This document shows, piece by piece, positions 27,102 through 36,005 of a stretch of 64,000 nucleotides of DNA. Numbering within the stretch: the first letter of the stretch is position 1; each line of letters opens with the position of its first letter. Below the pieces are notes generated by a model. That model was given only the letters and a program-made list of their open reading frames with translations. It was not told the origin of the DNA and ran no database searches. The position numbers and the translations under genes are program-made. Origin of the DNA: an uncultured Alphaproteobacteria bacterium (GTDB lineage Bacteria > Pseudomonadota > Alphaproteobacteria > HIMB59 > GCA-002718135); the NCBI GenBank assembly GCA_902618015.1, contig CACMYX010000002.1, positions 275,115 through 339,114 on the forward strand. Reading direction: 5' to 3'.

Positions 27102-28257
27102 GAAAAATTTTGTCGCTTCAAGAATTAAAGATCATAAATCTAATATTGTAACAAAAATGTGGAATATTCAACAAAAATTAGATGATGTAATTGCAATGGG
27201 AAGAGGTGATACTGATTTAGATACACCAAGACATATCATAGATGCAGGTATAAATGCTCTAAACAATGGAGCAACACATTATACACATCCTATGGGTATG
27301 CCAGAATTAAGAAATGAAATTTGTAACGATATATTAAAGAACGGCGGAGCAAAATATAACGATGACGAAATAGTTGTTACAGCTGGAGGTCAGGAAGCAA
27401 TGTTTGCAATTGCTTTAGGTATATTAAATGCTGGTGATGAAATGATTGCTGTAGCTCCTGGCTACAATCCATATTTTCAGGCAGCTGAATTAGCAGAAGC
27501 GAAGCCAGTTATGGTTAAGACTTATATTGATAATAATTTTGCAATGACTGCTGAAGCTGTTGAACCCTTAATAACTGATAAAACAAAAATTATGGTTATT
27601 ATCAATCCTTGCAATCCAACTGGTGCAGTTACACCTTATGAAGAAGTACTTAAATTATCACAATTAGCAATAAAACATGATCTTATAGTAATATCTGATG
27701 AGATTTATTCTCGTCTTACTTTTGGAAATCATACAGCACAACCTGTTGCAGCCTTACCAGAAATGTTTGAAAGAACTATAACTTTAAATGGATTTTCAAA
27801 ATCATATTGTATGACCGGATGGAGAGTAGGATATTTTGCTGCACCAAAAAATTTGATAACTCATTTAGGTGAGATTCATCATGGATTTGCAATATGCGCT
27901 CCTGCAGTTAGTCAACATGCAGCTCTTGCAGCTCTAAAGGGTTCTCAGGATTGCGTAAAAGAAATGCAGCAAATCATGCAGGAAAGATGTGAAATATTAT
28001 GCAATGGACTTGATGAAATTAATATACCTTATTCAGAACCACAAGGAGGATATTACGTATATGCCAATGTTTCAAAAACAGGCATGAATGCTACAGATTT
28101 TTGTCTGAAATTATTGGAAGAGGGAAAAGTTATAATATACCCTGGAGGTTTATATGGTGATCACTGTGATGATTTTGTAAGATTTTCTCTAACTCAACCA
28201 GCAAATAAAATTAAAGAAGCAGTATCCAGAATAAAAAAAGTTGTATCAACAATATGA
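27094..28257 (+). CDS. Class I PLP-dependent aminotransferase
   Basis: 387 residues with GRGDTDLDTPRH, NPCNPTGAV, SDEIY (Asp202) and GFSKSYCMTGWRVGY (Lys236 Schiff-base Lys). It is a paralogue of the enzyme at 19017-20174 with identical positions for these residues. It starts inside the last 8 bases of the M32 gene and its stop overlaps the VOC gene in an ATGA junction, so the three are translationally linked. It likely converts an amino acid released by the hydrolases to its keto acid. Confidence 0.88.
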   Translation: MIKKNFVASRIKDHKSNIVTKMWNIQQKLDDVIAMGRGDTDLDTPRHIIDAGINALNNGATHYTHPMGMPELRNEICNDILKNGGAKYNDDEIVVTAGGQEAMFAIALGILNAGDEMIAVAPGYNPYFQAAELAEAKPVMVKTYIDNNFAMTAEAVEPLITDKTKIMVIINPCNPTGAVTPYEEVLKLSQLAIKHDLIVISDEIYSRLTFGNHTAQPVAALPEMFERTITLNGFSKSYCMTGWRVGYFAAPKNLITHLGEIHHGFAICAPAVSQHAALAALKGSQDCVKEMQQIMQERCEILCNGLDEINIPYSEPQGGYYVYANVSKTGMNATDFCLKLLEEGKVIIYPGGLYGDHCDDFVRFSLTQPANKIKEAVSRIKKVVSTI

Positions 28258-28736
28258 ATGCCAAATTAAAAAATGAGGTTTTAGAAATAAAACACATGGC
28301 ATTTGCTGTAGAAGATATTGAACAATCACTAAAGTATTATAAAAAATTTATGGGTGTATCAAATGATATAGAAATTCAAGATATGCCAAAATCACGTACA
28401 AGAGTTGCTGTTTTTAATATTGGAGATATAGAATATCAACTCTGTCAATCACAAGATCCTGATGGAAGATTTAATAAATGGATAAAAGAAAGAGGAAGAG
28501 GTGGCTTGCACCATATTTGTTACGTAGTTAAAAATTTAGATGAGTCCATAAAGGTAATGACAGACGAAGGTGCTACTCTTAGGGAATGTAAGGCATGTAA
28601 AGTAGTTGGAAATCATCCTCACCCTGAAGGTTTTATTGCATTTTTAGATAATGAGGTTGATAATATTGAAGTAGAATTAATGCAAGTTTACACAGACCAA
28701 GAATTAGAAAAATATAAATCTTATCAAGGAATATAA
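28254..28736 (+). CDS. VOC superfamily protein, methylmalonyl-CoA epimerase-like
   Basis: 160 residues forming one glyoxalase/VOC module: KHMAFAVEDIEQSLKYY gives the first metal His, GGLHHICYVVKNLDESI the second, and IEVELMQV the last acidic ligand. The spacing resembles methylmalonyl-CoA epimerase. The insertion CKACKVVGNHPHPEG is less usual and could add metal ligands. No methylmalonyl-CoA mutase is in the window, so an isomerase or ring-opening role in the local pathway is equally possible. Confidence 0.75.
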   Translation: MNAKLKNEVLEIKHMAFAVEDIEQSLKYYKKFMGVSNDIEIQDMPKSRTRVAVFNIGDIEYQLCQSQDPDGRFNKWIKERGRGGLHHICYVVKNLDESIKVMTDEGATLRECKACKVVGNHPHPEGFIAFLDNEVDNIEVELMQVYTDQELEKYKSYQGI

Positions 28737-28738
28737 AT

Positions 28739-29623
28739 ATTAAATCAATTTATATCACGGGCGCTGGAGGCTTTTTAGGATCTGAATTAGTAAATGGACT
28801 TTCATTATTAAATTATCATATTTATGCAAATGATATAAATTTCTCTTATAAAATAAATAAAAATAAAAAAATAATTCTTCTTAAAGAAAACTTATTATCT
28901 AACAAACACAAGATTAATATTAACAATTGTGACATTTTTATTCATGCATGTGCGTTGACTAAAACATATAAAGATAAAAATAAAAACTTATTTAAAGTTA
29001 ATACGAAATTGACTAGGAAAGCATTAATTTTAGCTAAGCAACTTAATTGTAAAAATTTTTTTTTTATAAGCTCAACTTCTGTTTATAGAAAATTCTCAAA
29101 ATACAAATATAATGAAAAATCAAAAACTTCTGCACAAGATAGTTATTCAAAATCAAAATTAAAAGGTGAAAAAATATCAAAAGATTTTTGTAACAAACAT
29201 AAGATTAAACTTACTATATTGAGAATAGGTAATATTTATAGTGGTCATGAGAAAATAAAATGGAGTAGATTAAATGTATCACAAATTCAGAAATGGATTA
29301 ATGATAACAAAAAAAATAAAATCTTAAAAACAAGTAATTTTGATACCTTAAGAGATTGGACATATGTTAAAGATATACCCAAAGCTTTAAATAGCATAAT
29401 TATAAATAATCAAAATTTTAAGTTACTCAATTTAGTATCTCCTTATTGTTATAAAGATATCTATTTAATGAAAAAAATATCTAAAAATAATAAACTAATT
29501 AATTCATTAGAAAATAATAATAATAATGCGAGTTATTCAATTTATATTGATAAAATATTATTTAAAAAATGGACTACTTTTCAAAGAGCATTTAACTTAA
29601 TTAAAAATTATGAAAACTTATAA
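28739..29623 (+). CDS. NAD-dependent epimerase/dehydratase (extended SDR) with apparent ATT start
   Basis: The frame is open from 28718 with no ATG, GTG or TTG before a TTG at 28955. That TTG would remove the cofactor motif ITGAGGFLG, which lies upstream. An AAGGA ribosome-binding site at 28726-28730 is 8 bases before ATT at 28739, giving a protein that begins (I)KSIYITGAGGFLG, exactly where the family starts. The 294-residue product then has HACALT, FFISSTSVY and YSKSK with the catalytic Tyr/Lys. It acts on a nucleotide sugar or similar substrate. Either ATT is a true non-canonical start or an ATG has been miscalled. It overlaps the next gene by 14 bases. Confidence 0.7.
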   Translation: MKSIYITGAGGFLGSELVNGLSLLNYHIYANDINFSYKINKNKKIILLKENLLSNKHKININNCDIFIHACALTKTYKDKNKNLFKVNTKLTRKALILAKQLNCKNFFFISSTSVYRKFSKYKYNEKSKTSAQDSYSKSKLKGEKISKDFCNKHKIKLTILRIGNIYSGHEKIKWSRLNVSQIQKWINDNKKNKILKTSNFDTLRDWTYVKDIPKALNSIIINNQNFKLLNLVSPYCYKDIYLMKKISKNNKLINSLENNNNNASYSIYIDKILFKKWTTFQRAFNLIKNYENL

Positions 29624-30611
29624 GGTGGTATTAGTTGGCTACGGCCCAAGAGGTAAAATTTGGTCTAAAATTTTAAAAAAAAACAAAAATGTGAAGTTGG
29701 TTGCAATATGTGACATCAATTTAAAAACCAAAAATAAAGACTCAAAGAAAATTCCTTTTTACTTAAAGATTGAAAATGCCATTTTTGAAAATAATCCAGA
29801 TTTTATTGTATTATCAACACCTCCAGCATCAAGAATGAAAGATTTAAAAGTTTGCGCAAAATATAAATTGCCTGTTTTAGTTGAAAAGCCACTTGCTGTT
29901 AATATTAATGAGGCAAAAAAATTAGTGAGATTTATGAACCGAAATAAATTATTAATGATGGTCGGTTTAAATTTTCGATATCTTCCTTCAACAATTGAAA
30001 AAATAAAATTAATTAAATTAAATAAAGTCGGAAAACCAAATTTTGCAAGATTTGTTTATGAGAGATGGCGAGATGGAAAGCTTATGCGATTAAATAAATA
30101 CCCTCTTTTAATGGATCAACCAATGCTTTGGGAGCAATCAATTCATCATTTTGATTTAATACGATATGTATACAATTCAGAAATAAAAAGCGTATATGCT
30201 ACGACGTCAAATCCACCTTGGTCAATGTATAAAGATGATACAAATGTTAATGCAATACTCGAATTAAAAAATAAAATAATAATAAATTACGTAGGTAATT
30301 GGCAGAGTAATTCTAAGTCATTAAATTTTGAGTGGAGAACTGATTGTGAAAATGGAATAATAATTCAAAAAAAACAATTTGAAGACTTATATTACAGACA
30401 TTTCAAATCTAAAGTAGAAAAAAAAATCAAACTTAAAAAAATAAAAATGTGGTTCGACGATGCTAATCTATTATTAAATGATTTTTTAGACTCTCTTCGA
30501 AAGAAAAAGGATATTTACAAAATAAACTCTGATCATCTAAAATCATTAGCTGTAGTAGATGCTTGTATAAAATCTTCTAAAACTGGAAAAAAAGTAAGGA
30601 TATTAAGCTAA
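29610..30611 (+). CDS. Gfo/Idh/MocA family oxidoreductase
   Basis: 333 residues with an N-terminal VGYGPRGKIW Rossmann motif, the EKPL signature, and EQSIHHFDLIRY in the substrate domain, which holds the usual catalytic His. It is distinct from the two relatives at 12336-13331 and 34225-35292. It overlaps the epimerase gene by 14 bases, suggesting paired action on a sugar- or polyol-like moiety. It is Lys- and Asn-rich like its neighbour, so both may be recent arrivals or less constrained. Confidence 0.84.
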   Translation: MKTYKVVLVGYGPRGKIWSKILKKNKNVKLVAICDINLKTKNKDSKKIPFYLKIENAIFENNPDFIVLSTPPASRMKDLKVCAKYKLPVLVEKPLAVNINEAKKLVRFMNRNKLLMMVGLNFRYLPSTIEKIKLIKLNKVGKPNFARFVYERWRDGKLMRLNKYPLLMDQPMLWEQSIHHFDLIRYVYNSEIKSVYATTSNPPWSMYKDDTNVNAILELKNKIIINYVGNWQSNSKSLNFEWRTDCENGIIIQKKQFEDLYYRHFKSKVEKKIKLKKIKMWFDDANLLLNDFLDSLRKKKDIYKINSDHLKSLAVVDACIKSSKTGKKVRILS

Positions 30612-30650
30612 TAATTATTAATAATTTTTTGCAATACTATTAAATAATAC

Positions 30651-30676
30651 ATGACATATAGTCATCACTGATATGA
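30651..30676. promoter_or_regulatory. Possible operator: ATGAC repeats upstream of the second binding-protein gene
   Basis: Within the 136-base gap before the binding-protein gene, ATGAC (30651-30655), GTCAT (30661-30665) and ATGAC (30672-30676) form two overlapping inverted repeats. The centre-to-centre spacing is about one DNA helical turn. This is the kind of arrangement a dimeric regulator binds. No regulator gene is nearby; the role is a guess. Confidence 0.3.
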
Positions 30677-30747
30677 CTTATTTACTATTTCAAATATTCT
30701 AAATTTCTTTTATTCCTTCATTAATCATATTTTCTAATGGAGGTTGT

Positions 30748-32307
30748 ATGAAAAAATTAATAACTGGGGTAGCAGTTGTATTAGGTTTGATATTCCCATC
30801 AACTTTTACAATAGCCGCTCCACCAGACGATACTTTCGTTGTTGGATTGCCGACAGATACAATCGGTTTGGAACCTGCCCAAATTAGTTCAAGACATACT
30901 GCGAATATAATGAAGCATATTTTTGGACAACTATATTCAGTTTCTGAAACAGGTTCAATCGATCCTAACTTAGCTGAGAGTTATAAAATTTCTGATGATG
31001 GAAAAGAATATACATTTACATTAAAGGAAGGTTTAACTTGTCACGATGGTGAGGCGCTAACAGCAGAAGATGCTGCATATTCATTTAATAGAGTAGCAGA
31101 TGAAGATCTTGCGTTTACTGGTAACTCAGCAGGTTTCGTTTATAAATCTATAGACTTTAAAGAAGCTAGAGCAGATAGTGAAAGAGAAGTTACTATTGTT
31201 CTGGGTGGACCTAATCATATTGCTTTAGGTTTAATTGCAGAAGTTTATGTACACTGTAAAGATTCTTATGAAAAAATGTCTAAAGATGAAGCAGCGTCAA
31301 ACCCAATTGGTTCCGGACCTTATGAATTTGTTAAATGGGATAAAGGTAGTCAGATTGTTTTAAAGAAAGCAGCTAATCCACCTATACCAACAAATTTTGA
31401 AAATGTTATTTGGAGAGTTATTCCTGAAGCATCTACAAGAACTGCAGAATTAATTGCAGGAAATGTAGATATGATAACTAATGCATCACCTGATCAGGTA
31501 GAAGCAATTGATGCTTCTAGCACAGCAAAAGTTGCTAAGGTACAGGGAACTAGAAGAATGTATGTTGGTTTTCATCAGGGACCAGAATTTGCAGTTACTC
31601 CTGGAGGAGCAGCAATTCAAAAACCAGAAGTTAGAAGAGCTTTACAATATGCTGTCAACGTTCCAGCAATTTGTGAAAATCTTTTAAATGCTCCTTGTAC
31701 AAGAATGACTGGTATTGTTAATCCTAACAACGCACATCCAAATCTAGAACCTTATCCGTATGATCCAGAAATAGCTGAATATCTATTAGATCAAGCTGGA
31801 TATCCTAGAGATGCAAATGGAGTAAGATTTGAAATTACTTTACAAGCAGGTGAGGGAAGATACTTAAATGACAAAAATGTTGTTTTAGCTATTTGCCAAT
31901 ACTTGGATGATGTTGGAGTAAAAACAAATTGTGAAATATTAGACTGGTCAGCTGTTTACATACCTCTTATTAAAGAGAAAAAAGCCGGTCCTATGTATTT
32001 CATTGGTTCAGGTGGAGCAACTTGGAGTCCGCTATATGATATGGCAGATTTATCAGCTCCTGACTCAGGTCCAAACTATACGAAATGGATGAATGAGGAA
32101 TGGTTTAAAGGATGGAAAGTTATCAATAATACTAATGACGAATATATTATTCGTAGAGAAATTGATAGAATGCTTGAAGTCTTTTACAATGAAGGACCAT
32201 GGTTACATCTATATTTCCAACCTGACTTCTATGGTGTGAGTAACAGAGTAAACTGGAATCCACGAAGAGATGAAAAGGTTGATCTATTTAACGCTACTTT
32301 AAAGTAG
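30748..32307 (+). CDS. Periplasmic peptide-type substrate-binding protein (SBP family 5), second system
   Basis: 519 residues with a clear signal peptide (residues 1-24, cleavage after IAA). Mature blocks are LEPAQISSRHTANIM, YTFTLKEGLTCHDGE, NPIGSGPYEFVKWD and the C-terminal YNEGPWLHLYFQP. The ATG is supported by GGAGG at 30739-30743, a rare strong ribosome-binding site in this window. It is diverged from the binding protein at 6638-8221, so the ligands probably differ. Conserved Cys pairs (TCHDGE, CENLLNAPC, CQYLDDVGVKTNC) could form disulfides. The permeases follow directly. Confidence 0.93.
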   Translation: MKKLITGVAVVLGLIFPSTFTIAAPPDDTFVVGLPTDTIGLEPAQISSRHTANIMKHIFGQLYSVSETGSIDPNLAESYKISDDGKEYTFTLKEGLTCHDGEALTAEDAAYSFNRVADEDLAFTGNSAGFVYKSIDFKEARADSEREVTIVLGGPNHIALGLIAEVYVHCKDSYEKMSKDEAASNPIGSGPYEFVKWDKGSQIVLKKAANPPIPTNFENVIWRVIPEASTRTAELIAGNVDMITNASPDQVEAIDASSTAKVAKVQGTRRMYVGFHQGPEFAVTPGGAAIQKPEVRRALQYAVNVPAICENLLNAPCTRMTGIVNPNNAHPNLEPYPYDPEIAEYLLDQAGYPRDANGVRFEITLQAGEGRYLNDKNVVLAICQYLDDVGVKTNCEILDWSAVYIPLIKEKKAGPMYFIGSGGATWSPLYDMADLSAPDSGPNYTKWMNEEWFKGWKVINNTNDEYIIRREIDRMLEVFYNEGPWLHLYFQPDFYGVSNRVNWNPRRDEKVDLFNATLK

Positions 32308-32317
32308 TTTATAATTA

Positions 32318-32352
32318 ATGTTGGCTCCAATTTGGAGCCAACATCATTTTTT
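32318..32352 (+). terminator. Hairpin with T run between binding-protein and permease genes
   Basis: Arms ATGTTGGCTCCAA and TTGGAGCCAACAT (13 bases each, perfect complement, one base between) span 32318-32344 and are followed by TTTTTT at 32347-32352. It looks like an intrinsic terminator but sits inside the operon, 11 bases before the first permease start. Partial termination would keep binding protein above permease levels. The first importer has a comparable hairpin at the same gene junction. Confidence 0.7.
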
Positions 32353-32363
32353 AAATTAAAAAA

Positions 32364-33338
32364 ATGTTTTTTTATATCTTAAGAAGAATTCCTCAAACAG
32401 TCTTAGTTATTTTTGGTGTAACTCTAGTTACATTTATTGCACTCCAAATAGGAGGCGACCCTACATATTTATTTGTAAGCGAAAGAGCATCACCTGAAGA
32501 AATAGAAGAGACCAGAAAAATGCTTGGATTTGATAAACCTCTTCATATTCAATATTTAATTTATTTATCAAATTTAGTTCAATTAGATTTTGGTGATTCA
32601 CTTTATTATAGACAGCCTGCATTAACAGTCATTCTTGAAACATTACCAGCAACAATTGAGCTAACAATTTTTTCAATGTTGATTGCAATTTTTGGATCAA
32701 TTCCATTTGGAATTTTAGCAGCAATTTATCGAGGAAAATGGATTGATGGATCATTAATGGCTATTGCTATGCTTGGACAATCAATACCTAGTTTTTGGCT
32801 GGGTATAATGTGTATTCTTTATATTTCATTAAATGTTAGTTGGCTCCCTATATCGGGACATGTTCCTTTTTTAATGTTAATTTTTCAAGGTGAATTTATT
32901 CAAGCATTTAAAAATCTACCTACTACAATAACATATTTAATTCTACCAAGCTTTGCTGTTGCTTTTTACTCAGTTTCTAGAAATGCAAGATTAATTCGGT
33001 CTTCAATGTTAGAAGTTTTATCTCAAGATTATGTTAGGACTGCAAGATCAAAAGGATTATCAGAATACATAGTCATTATGAAACATGCTATGAGAAATGC
33101 CTGGCTACCAGTTGTAACAATTATTGGTTTAGAATTTGGCTTTGTAATAAGTGGGGTAGTAGTTGTAGAAGTAATTTTTGCATGGCCTGGATTAGGTAGA
33201 ACGGTTTTTGATGCAATTTCAAATAGAGATATTCCACTCGTGCAGGCAGCTGTGGTAGTAATATCTCTATTCGTAATAGTAATAAATTTAATCACAGATT
33301 TAGTTTATGCAAAATTAGATCCAAGAATAAAATTATGA
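32364..33338 (+). CDS. Peptide-type ABC transporter permease (DppB type), second system
   Basis: 324 residues with the DppB layout: first membrane span, IGGDPTYLF in place of the usual PGDP block, MLGFDKPLHIQYL, and the EAA-type loop with RTARSKGLSEYIVIMKHA. The C-terminus reads DLVYAKLDPRIKL. Its closest functional partner is the DppC-type permease that follows in an ATGA overlap. No ATPase gene is in this operon; the DppD/DppF pair at 14249-16200 is the obvious candidate. No Shine-Dalgarno motif is seen. Confidence 0.92.
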   Translation: MFFYILRRIPQTVLVIFGVTLVTFIALQIGGDPTYLFVSERASPEEIEETRKMLGFDKPLHIQYLIYLSNLVQLDFGDSLYYRQPALTVILETLPATIELTIFSMLIAIFGSIPFGILAAIYRGKWIDGSLMAIAMLGQSIPSFWLGIMCILYISLNVSWLPISGHVPFLMLIFQGEFIQAFKNLPTTITYLILPSFAVAFYSVSRNARLIRSSMLEVLSQDYVRTARSKGLSEYIVIMKHAMRNAWLPVVTIIGLEFGFVISGVVVVEVIFAWPGLGRTVFDAISNRDIPLVQAAVVVISLFVIVINLITDLVYAKLDPRIKL

Positions 33339-34225
33339 ACAGTAAAAAAACAAATAATCAAAATATAAAAGATTTTTTATTTGCACTTATAAAAAATAAG
33401 TGGGCTTTAACATCTATAATTTGGTTATTTATAATTATAGCAATCGCAATATTTGCATCACAACTTGCACCTTTTGATCCAAATAAAAATAATATTATGG
33501 AAAGGGTAGCCCCTCCACTAACCCTAGACAAACAAGGAAACATGAAATACTTAATTGGATCTGATGCTTTAGGAAGAGATTCATTTTCAAGACTCATTTT
33601 TGGAGCTCAAGTATCTTTAATTGTTGGTTTTTCAGCCGTACTTGTTGGTGGAATTTTAGGCACAGCTTTAGGTGTTTATGCAGGATATTATGGAAAATGG
33701 ATAGATGATATAATAATGCGTTTAGCTGATATACAACTTGCATTTCCATTTATACTTTTAGCAATTCTATTTCTTGTTGTTTTAGGTGAAGGGTTAATAA
33801 ATTTAATTATAGTTCTGGGTATAGGTCAATGGGTTACATATGCAAGAATTGCTAGAGCTCAGACAATTTCTCAAAAGGAAAAAGAGTATGTAGAAGCTGC
33901 AAAAGCACTAGGAGTAAATAATTTTAGCATTATGTTTGGTTCAATACTTCCTAATATTTTTGCTCCTTTAATTGTTATTGCTTCATTTAATGTAGCAAGT
34001 GTTATTTTAGCAGAAGCAGCTCTTTCCTTTTTAGGTCTCGGGGTTCCACCTCAAATTCCAACATGGGGAGCTATGTTGGCAGAGAGTAGAGATCATATAT
34101 TTGCTAAAAGATGGTGGATGCCTTTCTTTCCAGGAATGGCAATTTTACTCACTGTTTTAGCATTCAACATTGTTGGGGATTGGTTAAGAGATTACTTAGA
34201 TCCAAGATTAAAGGAGGTAGAATAA
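33335..34225 (+). CDS. Peptide-type ABC transporter permease (DppC type), second system
   Basis: 296 residues. The N-terminal span is followed by YLIGSDALGRDSFSRLIFGAQ, the DppC signature. The EAA-type loop EAAKALGVNNFSIMFGSILPN couples to an ATPase, and GLGVPPQIPTWGAML is the conserved C-terminal loop. Its stop shares one base with the start of the Gfo/Idh gene (TAATG), so transport and catabolic genes are in one message. Confidence 0.93.
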   Translation: MNSKKTNNQNIKDFLFALIKNKWALTSIIWLFIIIAIAIFASQLAPFDPNKNNIMERVAPPLTLDKQGNMKYLIGSDALGRDSFSRLIFGAQVSLIVGFSAVLVGGILGTALGVYAGYYGKWIDDIIMRLADIQLAFPFILLAILFLVVLGEGLINLIIVLGIGQWVTYARIARAQTISQKEKEYVEAAKALGVNNFSIMFGSILPNIFAPLIVIASFNVASVILAEAALSFLGLGVPPQIPTWGAMLAESRDHIFAKRWWMPFFPGMAILLTVLAFNIVGDWLRDYLDPRLKEVE

Positions 34226-35292
34226 TGACACTTAAAATTGGAATAGTAGGAGCAAGTTTTGCAAAAGCTGCATATTTACCTGCTTTAAATCACATAGAAG
34301 GAGTTGAAGTAACATGTCTATCCTCAAATAGATTAGAAAGCGCTAAATCCTGTGCTGAAAAATTTAATATAAAAAATTTTTACGATAATTGGGAAAAAAT
34401 GATTGAAGAAAATGAGCTTGATTTAGTTTGTATAGCTACTCCTACGGATTTACATGCACCAATTACTTTAAAATCTCTTCAAAAAGGAGCTCATGTTTTA
34501 TGTGAAAAGCCTACTGCTATGAATGCTGAAGAGGCGACTCAAATGTTAGAAACTGCAAAAAAGTATAATAAAATTCATATGATTGATCATGAATTAAGAT
34601 TTAATCCCAATAGAAAAAAAATTAGAGAATGGATTTCAAGTGGAGAAATTGGCAAAATTCAACACATAAATATTTTAAATGTATCTAATAGTTGGTTGGA
34701 TCCATCATCAAGACCAAAAGATGATTGGTGGAGTCTAAGTAGTAGAGGTGGGGGAAGAATGGGAGCAAATGGATCACATCAAGTAGACCTTATAAGATGG
34801 TGGTGTGGTGAAATAAAATCAGTATTTGGACAAGCTTTAACAATAGTAAAAGATAGAATAGATAAAAATAGTAAAGAAAAATGGCAAGCTACTGCCGATG
34901 ATTTATCATACTTTTCTTTAGAGTTATTAAATGGTGGTCTCGCTAATGTTTTTATGAGCGGTGTTGTTAGTCATTCGTTAGGCAATAAAACTCAAATTTT
35001 TGGATCAGAAGGTACCATTATTCTAGAAGACAAGACAGAAGAAATATTATTTGCAAAAAAAGCAGAAGATTTTAAAAAATTATCTTTTGAAGATCCTAAC
35101 GCATCACTTGACGGCGTTAACAAAGGTATTTGGAATGTTTCAGTAGTTAGTTTATTAGAAGAATTAACTTCAGCTATTAGGGAAAACCGATCTTTAAATG
35201 AAGGTTCAACATTTGAAGATGGATTAAAAAATCAACTTGTAGTTGATGCAGTTTTCCAATCTACAAAAGAAAGAAAATGGATTGATTTATAA
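34225..35292 (+). CDS. Gfo/Idh/MocA family oxidoreductase
   Basis: 355 residues from the ATG at 34225, which is preceded by a strong AGGAGG site at 34212-34217. The frame is open further upstream into the permease gene, but the Rossmann motif (KIGIVGASFAKAAY) begins right after this ATG. Then CEKPTAMNAEEA gives the conserved Lys, followed by GGGRMGANGSHQVDLIRWW. This is one of three relatives in the window and the only one directly coupled to the importer. It probably oxidises a sugar- or polyol-like part of the imported compound. Confidence 0.88.
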   Translation: MTLKIGIVGASFAKAAYLPALNHIEGVEVTCLSSNRLESAKSCAEKFNIKNFYDNWEKMIEENELDLVCIATPTDLHAPITLKSLQKGAHVLCEKPTAMNAEEATQMLETAKKYNKIHMIDHELRFNPNRKKIREWISSGEIGKIQHINILNVSNSWLDPSSRPKDDWWSLSSRGGGRMGANGSHQVDLIRWWCGEIKSVFGQALTIVKDRIDKNSKEKWQATADDLSYFSLELLNGGLANVFMSGVVSHSLGNKTQIFGSEGTIILEDKTEEILFAKKAEDFKKLSFEDPNASLDGVNKGIWNVSVVSLLEELTSAIRENRSLNEGSTFEDGLKNQLVVDAVFQSTKERKWIDL

Positions 35293-35294
35293 AA

Positions 35295-36005
35295 ATGGAT
35301 TTTTCAAATAGAAATATCCTTATTACTGGAGCAGCAGATGGTTTAGGTTTTGCAGTCTCAAAAGCTTTTTCAGAAAAAAAAGCTAATTTATTTTTATTAG
35401 ACATTGATTATAAAAAACTTATAAAAAATAATATTCGTAATGCAAAAAATATTGAATGTGATTTAAGCAAAATAGATAATTTAGAAAAAATATTTCTTAA
35501 TTTATCTAAAGAACAAAAATCAATTGATATTTTAATACATAATGCTGCAATTCTTATCCCAAAATCATTTGAAAATACTGACAAAAAATATTGGAATGAT
35601 GTACTTAATATTTCCTTAAATAGTGGATTTCTTTTATCTAAATTTGTCTGGGATAGTATGAAAAAAAATGGAAGAGGTATAATAATTTTTGTCTCATCAC
35701 GTGCTGGTGTAGAAGGTTTTGATAATGAAAGTGCCTATTGTGCAGCAAAACATGGTTTAGAAGGATTAATGAAAAGTTTATCTATTGAAGGCTCTAGTAT
35801 TGGTATTCAAGTATTTACTATTACCCCTGGAATGTTTATGAATACTCCCATGTCAGAACAAAACTATACTGATGAATATAAAAAGAAATGGGTAGATCCA
35901 ATTGAATTGACTCCAGCTTTTTTGAAATTGGCTTCTGGAAATTATAAACATCTTATAGGAAAGCATATAAATGCATGGGATTTATCTAATGAGGATAAAA
36001 AATGA
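35295..36005 (+). CDS. Short-chain dehydrogenase/reductase (SDR)
   Basis: 236 residues with TGAADGLGFAV for the cofactor, HNAAI in place of the usual NNAG, VSSRAGV, and YCAAK for the Tyr/Lys pair. The C-terminal part (TITPGMFMNTPMS, Y-DE-KKKW-DP, TPAFLKL) matches the SDR at 9611-10357, so both belong to one unusual subfamily with this extended tail. It starts 2 bases after the Gfo/Idh stop and overlaps the M20 gene by 4 bases. The substrate is unknown. Confidence 0.83.
   Translation: MDFSNRNILITGAADGLGFAVSKAFSEKKANLFLLDIDYKKLIKNNIRNAKNIECDLSKIDNLEKIFLNLSKEQKSIDILIHNAAILIPKSFENTDKKYWNDVLNISLNSGFLLSKFVWDSMKKNGRGIIIFVSSRAGVEGFDNESAYCAAKHGLEGLMKSLSIEGSSIGIQVFTITPGMFMNTPMSEQNYTDEYKKKWVDPIELTPAFLKLASGNYKHLIGKHINAWDLSNEDKK

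Noticed and set aside
30613..30630. Palindrome AATTATTAATAATT followed by T run after the Gfo/Idh gene
   Set aside because: Made only of A and T, so pairing would be weak; such palindromes are frequent by chance here and it was not called a terminator.
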